Of a stretch of DNA of 64,000 bases, positions 8,151 through 17,163 are shown one piece after another. Both the position numbers and the translations under genes were made by a program. Numbering within the stretch: position 1 is the stretch's first letter; each line of letters starts with the position of its first letter. Origin of the DNA: Kordiimonadales bacterium IMCC3096. GTDB taxonomy: Bacteria > Pseudomonadota > Alphaproteobacteria > Minwuiales > Minwuiaceae. Below the pieces are notes generated by a model. That model did not search any database and was not told the origin of the DNA. It was given only the letters and a program-made list of their open reading frames with translations. The stretch lies in NCBI GenBank assembly GCA_016865035.1, contig CP018227.1:4126115-4190114 (forward strand). Reading direction: 5' to 3'.

Positions 8151-9527
8151 TCACACCGACGCGTTGTTGCGGACAAAGGTCAGGAACGGCAACCGACCGA
8201 CATGCCAGGCGCAGACGCCATAGCCGACCAGGAAGGTCACCAGCGAGGCCACGAAGTAGCCGTATCCGTAGTAGGGAAATCCGAGTTCCATCGTCACCCA
8301 GGTGAACAGGCCGTTGGTCAGCAGGTAGAGCACCTGCACCCCCAGCATGACCTTGCGCAGATCGAAGTAGGCCAGCACGATTCCGACGAACATCAGCAGT
8401 ACATGGAACAGGGCGCCCAGCACACCGAAGCGGAAGACGCCCAGTTGCAGCGCCGGAATGCCCACCGCCTCGAACAGTGGGCCGGCAACCAGGATGGCGG
8501 TCACACACAGGCAGAACTGCAGCACGATCACGTTTCGGGACGCGGCCAGCAGGGCGTCGATCAGGTTCTTGTGGTTTTCCTCGATCCGCTCGTAGTTCGC
8601 GTGATGCTCGATGTCGCGATAGAACCGCTGGTAATGCTCGAAGAAGCGCGTCTCGATATTGACGATGAACACCGCCATCGCCGGAACGATGGTCAGATAG
8701 GCCAGGAACATGGCGCCGTCATAGATCGGGTAGGAAACGAACCCGCTTTCCAGCACCTCGCGTTCCGGCGCGCACCACATCACCCACTTGTCGACCCAGA
8801 TCGCCAGATTGTAGATCAGCCCGGCCAGCGCCAGATCCCAGTACTTGCGGAAATAGGCAAGGAACGCGAACGGGCGCGTGATGCGATAGGGATATTCGGC
8901 AAACACCCGGGCAACCAGGGCGAAGAAGATCAGGCCCAAACCGAAGTTGAAACCGACGAGAATGCCGAAGGCACCGAAATCGGCGGCAAGGAACAGCCCC
9001 ATTCCACCGCCGGACATCATGCCGATGAAGAACGCCAGGGTGATGGAGCGATAGTCCTTCAGCGCTGTCAGGAAGACATTCACCATCCAGATGGCGGTGA
9101 CGAGGAAGTAGTTCATCAGCGCCCCGGCGATGATCAGCGGCGGCACATCGACCACGAAGAAATAGAACGGAACGACGATGAATGCCTGTGTGGTCAGCAG
9201 CATGAACAGCGCCGCGACCAGCATCCCCGGAGCCTCGACGACCGCCTTCTTGTAGATCATGTCGGCCAGGTATCGGGTCGCGACCAGCAGGATCGGCCCG
9301 GAGAAGGCCAGGCTGAAGGCAAAGTTGTAGATCAGCACGATGCGGAAGGAGATCAGCTCCTCCAGATCGGTGAAATAGATCCCGAAGAGATTGATCGACC
9401 CCACAGCCAGGATCGTGAACAGCCACGGCCCCGACGAGACGATCGTCGAATGCGCATAGCCCTGCACGATACCAAGCAGGTCATCGCGATCCGTCAGACG
9501 GCGCAGGGCAAATCCGATACCGGCCAT
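8151..9527 (-). CDS. pelG: Pel polysaccharide inner-membrane transporter PelG
   Basis: 458-residue polytopic membrane protein of the MATE/MOP-like PelG family, thought to move Pel polysaccharide across the inner membrane with PelD, PelE and PelF. The family N-terminus GIGFALRRLTDRDDL is present, followed by about twelve hydrophobic segments spread over the whole length. Its start shares one base with the end of pelF, which indicates translational coupling. It is the last recognisable pel gene of the operon. Confidence 0.94.
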   Translation of the reverse strand: MAGIGFALRRLTDRDDLLGIVQGYAHSTIVSSGPWLFTILAVGSINLFGIYFTDLEELISFRIVLIYNFAFSLAFSGPILLVATRYLADMIYKKAVVEAPGMLVAALFMLLTTQAFIVVPFYFFVVDVPPLIIAGALMNYFLVTAIWMVNVFLTALKDYRSITLAFFIGMMSGGGMGLFLAADFGAFGILVGFNFGLGLIFFALVARVFAEYPYRITRPFAFLAYFRKYWDLALAGLIYNLAIWVDKWVMWCAPEREVLESGFVSYPIYDGAMFLAYLTIVPAMAVFIVNIETRFFEHYQRFYRDIEHHANYERIEENHKNLIDALLAASRNVIVLQFCLCVTAILVAGPLFEAVGIPALQLGVFRFGVLGALFHVLLMFVGIVLAYFDLRKVMLGVQVLYLLTNGLFTWVTMELGFPYYGYGYFVASLVTFLVGYGVCAWHVGRLPFLTFVRNNASV

Positions 9528-11065
9528 CAGGCGGCCTCCTGCTCGGCGCGCTTCACGCGTTCGTCCGGGGACATGGTCTCATAGGCAATGAAGGTCTCGT
9601 AGAGCTCGTGGTAGATCCGGTCGATCTCCAGCTTGTTGTAGTACTTGCGGACACGTTCCTTGATCGCCTTCCGGGCGCTGGCCATGTAGGCCGGATCCTT
9701 GATCAGTGCCGCAAGCTCCTTCGCTGTCTCCGCCGGGTTGGATAGTGGCGTGATGGCCCCGCCCGTACCCAGCGGCGGATCCTCGTGCGGCATGCCGAAC
9801 AGCATGTCGCGACAGGCGCCGACGTCAGTTGAAACCGTCGGAATTCCTGCCGCACCACCCTCCAGAATGACAAGCGGCTGCGCCTCCGAGATGGAGGTCA
9901 GGACCATGACATCCACCTGGCCCAGGTACTCGGTCAACTGAACGCGACCGGTGAAGATGAAATTCTCCTTCAGGTCCAGATGATCGACCATCTGCTGACA
10001 CTCGCGGTAGTAATCCACGTCCTCGTCCGTGGGCCCCATCATCAGGGCCTTGATGTCGGGAACCTCCCGCCGCAGCAGGGCAACCGCGCGGATGTAGGTC
10101 TTCACGTCCTTGATGGGGACGACACGCCCGATCAGGGCGATCGTCGGCCGGTCGTTCGGTGTCCGCTCCACCTTGGAATACTTCTCGTAATCGACACCAT
10201 TCGGGATGATGCGCAACAGTTCCTCTGCCGCGCCGTCGCGCCGCTGCAGGTCCTGATTGCCCGTATAGAGCGTGATGATCTGATCGCAGGCCTGATAGCA
10301 GCAACGGCTGTAGGCCACGAAGGTATCGATCCAGAGGTCCTTCAGGTCACGTTTCGGCTTCTCCAGCCCGAGGCTGCCGCCCGGTGCCTCATAGAGCCAG
10401 TCGGCCATGGCGATCTCGATCCGGCGTTCATTGGTGTAGATGCCATGCTCGGTCAGCAGCACCGGCCGTCCGGTCTCCAGCTTCGCCCGCGCGGCGAACA
10501 GACCCGCATAACCGGTGGAAACGGTGTGGAACACCTTCGCCTCCGGCATCGGCGACAGCAGGATGTTGAACAGCCCCCCCAGCAGGGACCGCCAGGTCCA
10601 GAAGTAATCGAGGAACGAACTCTCCGGCATGTCCTGGCGGTACATGCGCAGCAGCATCTGCCAGGCTGGCTCGGAGTTCAGCAGGGTGTCACGCCCGAAC
10701 GCCTTTCGGTTCGGCGCAAGGGTCTTCAGCAGGTGGGCGACATCCTTCAGGTCACCTGCCGCCTGCATGGATTTCAGCGCCGGTTCCATGTCGCTCAGAT
10801 GCTGCTTCAACCGTCTGATCCTGCCACTGCCTGACGGCATCTTCTGCAGGAACACGTGATTGATGCCCCGGACATTGTCCGGCACCTCGTAGCGACGCTC
10901 CGGTGGCTTCTCGCCCGGCATCAGGCTGACGATATGGAAGGTCAGATCGCTCTGCGCACCCACCAGGTCATGCACCCAGCTCGACACGCCGCCCGCCACA
11001 TAGGGGTAGGTGCCTTCCAGAACCAGGCACACGTCCACAGGTTCGAAATGATCAACGCGCGCCAT
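9527..11065 (-). CDS. pelF: Pel polysaccharide glycosyltransferase PelF (GT4)
   Basis: Cytosolic GT4 glycosyltransferase that polymerises the Pel backbone from UDP-sugars; 512 residues, the usual length. The N-terminal VCLVLEGTYPYVAGGVSSWVHDL and the nucleotide-sugar motif SEAQPLVILEGGAAGIP are diagnostic. It overlaps pelE by 14 bp and touches pelG by one base. In characterised systems PelF acts with the PelD/E/G membrane complex, all encoded here. Confidence 0.95.
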   Translation of the reverse strand: MARVDHFEPVDVCLVLEGTYPYVAGGVSSWVHDLVGAQSDLTFHIVSLMPGEKPPERRYEVPDNVRGINHVFLQKMPSGSGRIRRLKQHLSDMEPALKSMQAAGDLKDVAHLLKTLAPNRKAFGRDTLLNSEPAWQMLLRMYRQDMPESSFLDYFWTWRSLLGGLFNILLSPMPEAKVFHTVSTGYAGLFAARAKLETGRPVLLTEHGIYTNERRIEIAMADWLYEAPGGSLGLEKPKRDLKDLWIDTFVAYSRCCYQACDQIITLYTGNQDLQRRDGAAEELLRIIPNGVDYEKYSKVERTPNDRPTIALIGRVVPIKDVKTYIRAVALLRREVPDIKALMMGPTDEDVDYYRECQQMVDHLDLKENFIFTGRVQLTEYLGQVDVMVLTSISEAQPLVILEGGAAGIPTVSTDVGACRDMLFGMPHEDPPLGTGGAITPLSNPAETAKELAALIKDPAYMASARKAIKERVRKYYNKLEIDRIYHELYETFIAYETMSPDERVKRAEQEAA

Positions 11066-12320
11066 CGGGTACCAGTGCCTCCCCTGTCATCATGGCTTCG
11101 CGCGCGGCATCAGTCGGCGTGTCCGTTGTCGAACTGATGGCATCTCCCTCCGGCGGGTGCATCTGCCGCTCGGCCTCTTCCAGTTCCCTTGTCGGGTCCA
11201 CGCCCTGCCAGGCCATGATAACGTCGCGCAGGCGATCATTGATCGTCGGATCGGCCAGCAGATCATCCCCAAATCCCGCAACGGCGTACCGCAGCCGGTC
11301 GAAATCACCCAGGCGGAAGACCGTTTCCATGTACCAGGCCAGTTCGCTGGGGCGCAGGATACCCTTGGCGAAACCAGCCTCGAACCAGCGTGCGGCTTCT
11401 TCCAGCCGGTCTGTCCGCACCATAAGCCGGCCAACCCCCAGCAGCGCATCCGCAAGTGTCGGCTCCAGATCCAGCGCCCTGCGATACCCCTCCTCGGCCT
11501 TGCGGCGGTTCTCCGCCTGCCGGTCACCATCAAGAATGCCGCTGAAGGCATACTTGTCGAAATGGCGGGCGACCTCCAGTTGGGCCGCATAGTCACCGGA
11601 AGCAGCCCTGGCCGCCTGCTCCAGCTCCATCGCCCGCTCCAGGAAGTCGTTCTCGATGCTTGCGGCGGCCGTTGCCGCCTGCACCCGCACCGCCGGATTG
11701 CTGTCGGAAAGGGCTGATTGCAGCGCCGGGGCGAATTCCGGCTTGAAGTCGCGGGTCAGCAGGGAGATCACCGCCCGCTTCTGCTCGATGGAGCCATATT
11801 GCAGGACATCTGTGAAGGAGGTGACATTCTGCTGCTTCGCCGAGTCGGCCAGTCCACGGGTCAGCATCTCGTAGAGCTTCTCGGAGGGCTCGTCGAAATG
11901 ATCGGGAAACAGGGACGCATACCACTCCTCGAACGGTGTCGCGTTCCTGCGGAAATGGACATGCAGCAGCATTGCCATCATGGTGCCAAGGGGCCCGAAG
12001 ATGCCGAGGAAGGTCGTCGCGACGAACACCAGCACCAGATAGCGGGAGTGGCCGCCGTTGGGTCGCACCTTCCATGCAGCAAACCCCAGCAGAACCGCTG
12101 CCAGGGCGTGCATCACCGCCGCAATCCAGGCCGGACCGAGGCGCGCATAGAGAAAGTACAGAATGCCTGCCTCGGCAATGGTCGCCAGAAGGGCAATTCC
12201 CAGAATGGAGAGGGTCGCATGATCACTGCCGCCGACCGATGCCTTGCGACGCTCACGCTCGACCTCGATCCGTTCCAGTTCCGCCTCAAGAGCCGCATCG
12301 GAAAGTGCCGCACCGCTCAT
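11052..12320 (-). CDS. pelE: PelE, inner-membrane TPR/repeat protein
   Basis: 422 residues. Several hydrophobic segments occupy roughly residues 35-125, followed by a soluble helical-repeat region with HEAT-like stretches (RVQAATAAASIEND) and TPR-like repeats (AEEGYRRALDLEPTLADALLGVGRLM). This matches PelE, which binds PelD in the inner membrane. Its start overlaps the pelD stop by 4 bp (ATGA), and its end overlaps pelF. It was identified from architecture plus position in the operon. Confidence 0.88.
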   Translation of the reverse strand: MSGAALSDAALEAELERIEVERERRKASVGGSDHATLSILGIALLATIAEAGILYFLYARLGPAWIAAVMHALAAVLLGFAAWKVRPNGGHSRYLVLVFVATTFLGIFGPLGTMMAMLLHVHFRRNATPFEEWYASLFPDHFDEPSEKLYEMLTRGLADSAKQQNVTSFTDVLQYGSIEQKRAVISLLTRDFKPEFAPALQSALSDSNPAVRVQAATAAASIENDFLERAMELEQAARAASGDYAAQLEVARHFDKYAFSGILDGDRQAENRRKAEEGYRRALDLEPTLADALLGVGRLMVRTDRLEEAARWFEAGFAKGILRPSELAWYMETVFRLGDFDRLRYAVAGFGDDLLADPTINDRLRDVIMAWQGVDPTRELEEAERQMHPPEGDAISSTTDTPTDAAREAMMTGEALVPDGAR

Positions 12321-13849
12321 CCCCGGCCTGCCCTGAGGATCGGCGTGTCCGGGGTGGTCCCGGCGTCACGCTCGGTGGGTGTGGTATAGATCGCCTTGGC
12401 GGTCGCGGTGATCTTCACCTCCTCCACCCTGGCCACTTCCAGATAGTGCATCACGGCACTGGCAATGCTCTCGGCCACCGTTGCGCCATCCGTTTCGGCG
12501 TTGACGGTAGGCAGGATGAGCGCGAACTCGCGCCCGTTCTGCTTGTACTCGAAAGCCTGCACCATGGGCGACATATGCTGCTCGACAACATCACGCAGGG
12601 CCTTGATCACCGCATGGCGGCGGTTCTCGTGCAACACGTCCAGCCCCTCTGCCTTCAGCTGCACCGCAGTCACGTCGATCCCCAGGTTCTCGCCCAGGAT
12701 CTTCATGAACCGCGAATGCTGGCGATAGACGGTGTCGCTCAACAGTGTCCGGTCATCATTGAAGTACATGTTGCCCTGCGCCTTCCGGAAGCGACGGGCG
12801 TTGGCGAAGGCCGTGCCGACCCATTCGCTGAGAATGCGGAAGTTCTCCAGTGAGGAAACATGCAGGTCCAGGAAGCCCAGCTTCTCGATCTTCAGCATGC
12901 CGACGACTTCGCCGGTATCGACGGACGTCAGAGGCCCGGCGAGAATGCCCTCCCCCGCCAGCAGCCGCTCATCGACCGTGTTGACGACGGACATGATGTG
13001 GCGGCGGCCCACCACTTCCTGAAAGATCGCGGTCGAGGAATCGAACACCCGCGCGTAGGTATCGTCGTCGTCCCACCCGTCATTGGTCACGGCCTCCAGT
13101 ACGCTGCCGTTCAGCAGATAGAGCGAGAACTTGGTCGGCTGCATGACCGCGCGGACCAGATCGGCAATACCGATCAGGACCTCACCGGGGCCGAGCTTCT
13201 CGATGGCCTTCGCCGCCTGGTAGAGCGTGAACACCGTCTTGAGCTGGCCCGCGACACGGACTTCCAGATGTTCCTTGGTATGAAGCAGCTGCTCATAGGC
13301 GGAGGTAAGCACCTGCTCGCGTTCCGATGTCTCGCTCAATTGCCGGGCGAGCTGCTGATTGCGCTGGCGCAGCCGCTCTCGCAGCAGGCCCACCATCAGG
13401 GCAACGATCAGCCAGAGCAGTGGCTCGGCGGCATACTGCCAGGCAATCAGGTAGTCCTCGTTGTTGAAGGAGGTGAAATCGCCGCCGATGGCATCGCTTA
13501 TGGCCACATCCAGACCATTGTCGATGGCATCTTCCAGAATGGGCCCGATCAGGCGGGACCCGACCGACAGGATGGAGGAAAGGAAGGCGGCAACCAGCCC
13601 CTCGAAGACGCCGTACTGGACCGAGATCAGGATGACCGGAATCCAGTAGGGATTCGGATTGACCGTCGCGAAGCCATTGATGCCGCCGATCAGATAGTCG
13701 ATGCCCACGAGCAGCATCATGATCAGCGCGATTTCCAGATAGGCGACACCCTGTGCCGACTTCAGGAACATGGATTCCTGCTTCACGATCGTGCGTGCGG
13801 CCTCTTCCTCACCAAAACCCAGCAGCTGTCTGGCCTGTTCGGACTGCAT
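12317..13849 (-). CDS. pelD: PelD, c-di-GMP receptor-type membrane protein
   Basis: 510 residues. Transmembrane segments are at about 35-57, 68-100 and 138-160, followed by a coiled linker, a GAF domain (about 205-350) and a degenerate GGDEF domain (about 365-490). In Pseudomonas, PelD binds c-di-GMP through an RxxD site just before the degenerate GGDEF motif and so turns on Pel synthesis. Here the GGDEF position reads NGREF (about 438-442), and the RxxD position reads MVQA. It lies 2 bp downstream of the PelB-like gene and is coupled to pelE. Confidence 0.92.
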   Translation of the reverse strand: MQSEQARQLLGFGEEEAARTIVKQESMFLKSAQGVAYLEIALIMMLLVGIDYLIGGINGFATVNPNPYWIPVILISVQYGVFEGLVAAFLSSILSVGSRLIGPILEDAIDNGLDVAISDAIGGDFTSFNNEDYLIAWQYAAEPLLWLIVALMVGLLRERLRQRNQQLARQLSETSEREQVLTSAYEQLLHTKEHLEVRVAGQLKTVFTLYQAAKAIEKLGPGEVLIGIADLVRAVMQPTKFSLYLLNGSVLEAVTNDGWDDDDTYARVFDSSTAIFQEVVGRRHIMSVVNTVDERLLAGEGILAGPLTSVDTGEVVGMLKIEKLGFLDLHVSSLENFRILSEWVGTAFANARRFRKAQGNMYFNDDRTLLSDTVYRQHSRFMKILGENLGIDVTAVQLKAEGLDVLHENRRHAVIKALRDVVEQHMSPMVQAFEYKQNGREFALILPTVNAETDGATVAESIASAVMHYLEVARVEEVKITATAKAIYTTPTERDAGTTPDTPILRAGRG

Positions 13850-13851
13850 GA

Positions 13852-16005
13852 TCAGAACCTGACCAGCAGATGGCCGCCGAAGCGCGTGAAGACCGCGTCA
13901 TCGCCACGGCCCGAAACCCGGGAATGCCCGGCGCGCAGGCCGAGTTGCGAATCCTCGGTGATTTCCCAGAACAGCTCGCCACCGATGCTGGGACCGATCC
14001 CGTCACCGATCCGGTCCGCCGACAGGCTGAGGAAGGTGTTGTAGCGGAAGTCGGAGCCGATCGCGTCACCCAGTGAAATGTCCAGCGAGTGGAACTCGGT
14101 ATCGGTCAGGGGCAATGGATTGAATGCGTTGCCATTGGCGTCGCGTCGCGTCTCGACAGCGCCGACATAGCGCCCGCTGATCGTGTACCCGACGGTCAGG
14201 TCCGCCGCGTCCCAGGGCACCCGATAACGCAGGGCGCCGCCAATATCGAAGGACGTTGCAGCAGTGTCGATGGTGTCGATACCGAAGCGGTTCAGGCTTG
14301 CCTCCGCCTCGGCGAACCAGCGGCGGCTGAGTTGATGCTCGTGCCGCAGACCGATGGCGTCCTGCAGCGCATCATCGACGATGCCCTCAACCAGTTCCCA
14401 GTAAGAGCGATGCAGGGTCAGGCGCAGCGTGGTCCTGGTCTGCGGCGTCCGATAGTCGTAGCGCAGCGCGGCCCCCGGAGAACCGGCACCCGCGAGCAGG
14501 GTCCCCTCCAGGTCATGCCCCGGTGCGAGTTCAACGGCGCCATAGACCTCACCGCGCTGATGCATCTCGCTGACAGCTTCCGTGACGCCGCTGGCACGCA
14601 GCACCTGATCGTCATCCAGCCAGCGATTCTCGACGCGGACGCCGAACTCCGTGGTCATTGACGTGATGACCCGACCACTGCCTACGGTGATCCACTGGGT
14701 ATCACCGCCCTCCACGAACTGGATATCGCTGTCGAGGCGAAGCTGTGAACCGTGCTCCCGGTCCAGTGAACGCCGGGCCGAAGCCAGTTCGCGCCGGTTC
14801 GGGTCCAGATTGAGCGCCCTGTCATAGAGGCTGACCGCGCGGCGCCATGAGCCTACGCTTTCCTCCAGGGTCGCAAGCTCGACCAGCACATCCGCATTGT
14901 CGGGTGCGGTCTGCTGCAGGTCCTGCAGATCGGAACGGGCAGCATCCGTCTTGCCCTGCCGCGCCTTCAGCCGTGCGCGCAGGACATCCAGCCGAAGGTC
15001 CTCTGCCGACCTGGCGTCGGCTGACGCTCCGCCCGCCTCCGTCAGCGTGATCCGTGTCACCGCGCCCTCGTGCCCGAGCCCGAAGTTCACCGGGCGCGTG
15101 GCAACGATGAGCATGCTGTCGTAGCCGACGGAGACACTGCTGAGCCAGCCGGGCAACTGCTCCGCGATCCCGTCCGCGACGCTGCTGTCAATCGGCTCAG
15201 CGAACCGGAGCAGCAATTCGCTCTCACTTGCCTCCGGTTCGATCGTCACCGTCTTGGGCCAGAAAAACTGGATGTCGACACCCGCCGGGCCGGACGAAAC
15301 CTCGACGCGCGGCTGCAGGACAAGTTCCGTCACGGTGGTGGTGCTCTGTTCGACGGTCGCGCTGGAAACCTCCGGCCGGACGTTCGGTCCCTTGAGCCTG
15401 AGCAGTTTCAGGGCGCGTTCCGCCGCCGCGTCTAGACGCCGCTGAACTGCCGGATCGCGGTTCGGAACCGGAGCCGGAGCCGGAACGGCCGGCACACGCG
15501 CTGTCGAAGATCCCCCCGGGGGCACCAGAACAACCGATCGGTCGCGTGTGGCGTCCTGCTTTGCCCTGCCCGGCGGCTGCAGGTTCAGTGCGGCTGTCGC
15601 TCCACCGGCCGCTGTCGTGCCGTCCAGCCGTGCGGGACGGGCCGTGATCTCCACCGCCAGGACGTTGCCGTCGATCTGAACGGCAAACTCGGCGTCCTGC
15701 CGTGTCGTGATGGCAATGGAGCGCGCGCGCTTGTCAACTCCGACAACCCAGTTGGCCAGCCGCTGTCGCAAGGCGCCGACGAACGGGCTGTTGAACTCCT
15801 GATCAAACCGCAGGACCAACTGCCGGTCGCTGCGGTCGATCTCGGCATGGAAAGGACCGGGCCAGGAAAACTCGAGCCGTGCCATGGGTCCCAGATCGGC
15901 CGAAAGCACGCGTACCAGCGGCGCATCGACGGCTGCGGACTGGCCGATGCCGCTGGTGACCGGCGACATGATCAGCGCAAGCACCAGCAGGGCGCGGGAC
16001 AGCAT
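13852..16005 (-). CDS. pelB: PelB-like outer-membrane porin with AMIN-like modules
   Basis: Probable outer-membrane export pore for Pel, 717 residues. Order: signal peptide (about 1-25, ending SGIGQSAA); beta module A (about 41-120); Pro/Ala linker; similar beta module B (about 242-322); about two TPRs (335-415); then a beta-rich region from about 420 ending GGHLLVRF, whose terminal Phe is typical of outer-membrane barrels. Pseudomonas PelB is near 1190 residues with a long TPR superhelix, so this form is short and remodelled. ATG 16005 has AAGGG 8 nt upstream; 16044 is an alternative. The symbol is assigned by architecture and operon position, not by full-length similarity. Confidence 0.75.
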   Translation of the reverse strand: MLSRALLVLALIMSPVTSGIGQSAAVDAPLVRVLSADLGPMARLEFSWPGPFHAEIDRSDRQLVLRFDQEFNSPFVGALRQRLANWVVGVDKRARSIAITTRQDAEFAVQIDGNVLAVEITARPARLDGTTAAGGATAALNLQPPGRAKQDATRDRSVVLVPPGGSSTARVPAVPAPAPVPNRDPAVQRRLDAAAERALKLLRLKGPNVRPEVSSATVEQSTTTVTELVLQPRVEVSSGPAGVDIQFFWPKTVTIEPEASESELLLRFAEPIDSSVADGIAEQLPGWLSSVSVGYDSMLIVATRPVNFGLGHEGAVTRITLTEAGGASADARSAEDLRLDVLRARLKARQGKTDAARSDLQDLQQTAPDNADVLVELATLEESVGSWRRAVSLYDRALNLDPNRRELASARRSLDREHGSQLRLDSDIQFVEGGDTQWITVGSGRVITSMTTEFGVRVENRWLDDDQVLRASGVTEAVSEMHQRGEVYGAVELAPGHDLEGTLLAGAGSPGAALRYDYRTPQTRTTLRLTLHRSYWELVEGIVDDALQDAIGLRHEHQLSRRWFAEAEASLNRFGIDTIDTAATSFDIGGALRYRVPWDAADLTVGYTISGRYVGAVETRRDANGNAFNPLPLTDTEFHSLDISLGDAIGSDFRYNTFLSLSADRIGDGIGPSIGGELFWEITEDSQLGLRAGHSRVSGRGDDAVFTRFGGHLLVRF

Positions 16006-16081
16006 TGTCCCCGCCCTTCCCGTCCCGTCGCGAGCCGCCGACATCCTACGCACGCAAGCCAAACCCCCGGATCGTTTCCCA

Positions 16082-16096
16082 TGTGCAAATTGCACA
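16082..16096. promoter_or_regulatory. Perfect palindrome upstream of the pel operon
   Basis: TGTGCAA-A-TTGCACA is a perfect 7+7 dyad with a single central base, 77 bp upstream of the PelB-like start codon. It lies in the AT-rich gap between metA and the pel operon. It has no U-tract and looks like an operator, not a terminator. The binding protein is unknown. Confidence 0.5.
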
Positions 16097-16215
16097 ATAG
16101 ACCAACTGATCTCCAGATTAATGCAAGTTGATGACCAGCAAGCTAACGCTTCTGGCGCCGGAAGTGGTTGAAATAAAACAACACACGCCCGTTATGGCAC
16201 AATGGCGGCTTCCCC

Positions 16216-17142
16216 TCAGACGCCTGATGCGCGACGGCTCGCGACGCTGTCGAGCCAGTTGCCATAGAATGCCCGACCATCCTGCTGCCAGTGCGCCACC
16301 GGTTGGGCGGTGTCATCATCGTCGGGATAGTAGTTCAGCGGCAGCTCTATCGCCGCACCGGATTTCTTGTCGCGATCGTACTCTCGCTTCAGGGTATCGG
16401 CGTCATATTCGAAGTGATTGAGCATGTAGACGCAGCCCTTCGCCGGGTCCTCGAGCAGACAGATCCCCGCCTCGGCGCTTTCCGCCAGAACCACCAGACC
16501 CGTGTCAGCCGGCAGATCCTCCCGACGGGTTTCGGAATGTCGGGACACTGGAACCGCGAAGGGCCTGCTGACGCCACGCAGCACCGATCCTTCATCCAGT
16601 ACTGCATGAGAAAAAACGCCGAACCTCTTGGCACTCAATACGTGTTTCGGCATTCCGTAATAGTGCTTCAACGCGGCCTGTGCGCCCCAGCAGATGCTGA
16701 ACACACCCAGGTGACGCTGTCCGATCCAGTCCAGGATCTGTTCCATCTCCGACCAGTAGGGCACCTCTTCAAAGGGCACCTGCTCGACAGGCGCACCTGT
16801 GATGATCAACCCGTCGAAGCGGAATTCCCGCACCTCCGCGAAGCTGCGATAGAACTTCCTCAGATGGTCCACCGGGGTATTCGCGGACCGGTAGTCTGGC
16901 TGACGCACGCGGTCCATGTAGGCGCTGGTGGCAAACAGCACGACCGCCACGTCGTGGGTCTCATGCGCCAGCATGCGGATGAGCTGCACCTCGGTCGCGA
17001 TCTTGTCCGGCATCAGGTTCAGGATGCCGATGCGAAGCGCGCTGTCAGGTGCCGCATCAGGCGTGGCGACCTCCGCCACCGACAGGCCCTCCTGGCGCAA
17101 TTGCGCCAGACAGGGCAATCCTTCGGGCAGGAACAGTGTCAT
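16216..17142 (-). CDS. metA: Homoserine O-acyltransferase MetA, predicted acetyl-CoA specific
   Basis: First committed step of methionine synthesis: acylation of homoserine. 308 residues, the usual length for the family. The catalytic cysteine is C151 in SICWGAQAAL. In the MetA fold, Glu or Gly after the GAP motif decides acetyl- versus succinyl-CoA; here GAPVE carries Glu (E120), as in Bacillus acetyltransferases, where E. coli has Gly. I therefore predict homoserine O-acetyltransferase. It follows a P-loop ATPase gene by only 21 bp, so no SAM riboswitch can lie directly in front of it. Confidence 0.93.
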   Translation of the reverse strand: MTLFLPEGLPCLAQLRQEGLSVAEVATPDAAPDSALRIGILNLMPDKIATEVQLIRMLAHETHDVAVVLFATSAYMDRVRQPDYRSANTPVDHLRKFYRSFAEVREFRFDGLIITGAPVEQVPFEEVPYWSEMEQILDWIGQRHLGVFSICWGAQAALKHYYGMPKHVLSAKRFGVFSHAVLDEGSVLRGVSRPFAVPVSRHSETRREDLPADTGLVVLAESAEAGICLLEDPAKGCVYMLNHFEYDADTLKREYDRDKKSGAAIELPLNYYPDDDDTAQPVAHWQQDGRAFYGNWLDSVASRRASGV

Positions 17143-17163
17143 TTCGAAACGCTCCCCGCCGGT

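Noticed and set aside
8139-9584. 481-residue plus-strand frame opposite pelG
   Set aside because: Charged, repetitive antisense product without motifs; pelG on the other strand is certain.
12860-14044. 394-residue plus-strand frame across pelD and the pelB-like gene
   Set aside because: It crosses the junction of two real minus-strand genes and has no family features.
17143-17163. Possible SAM riboswitch upstream of metA
   Set aside because: Only 21 bp separate metA from the preceding gene, too short for any known SAM aptamer.
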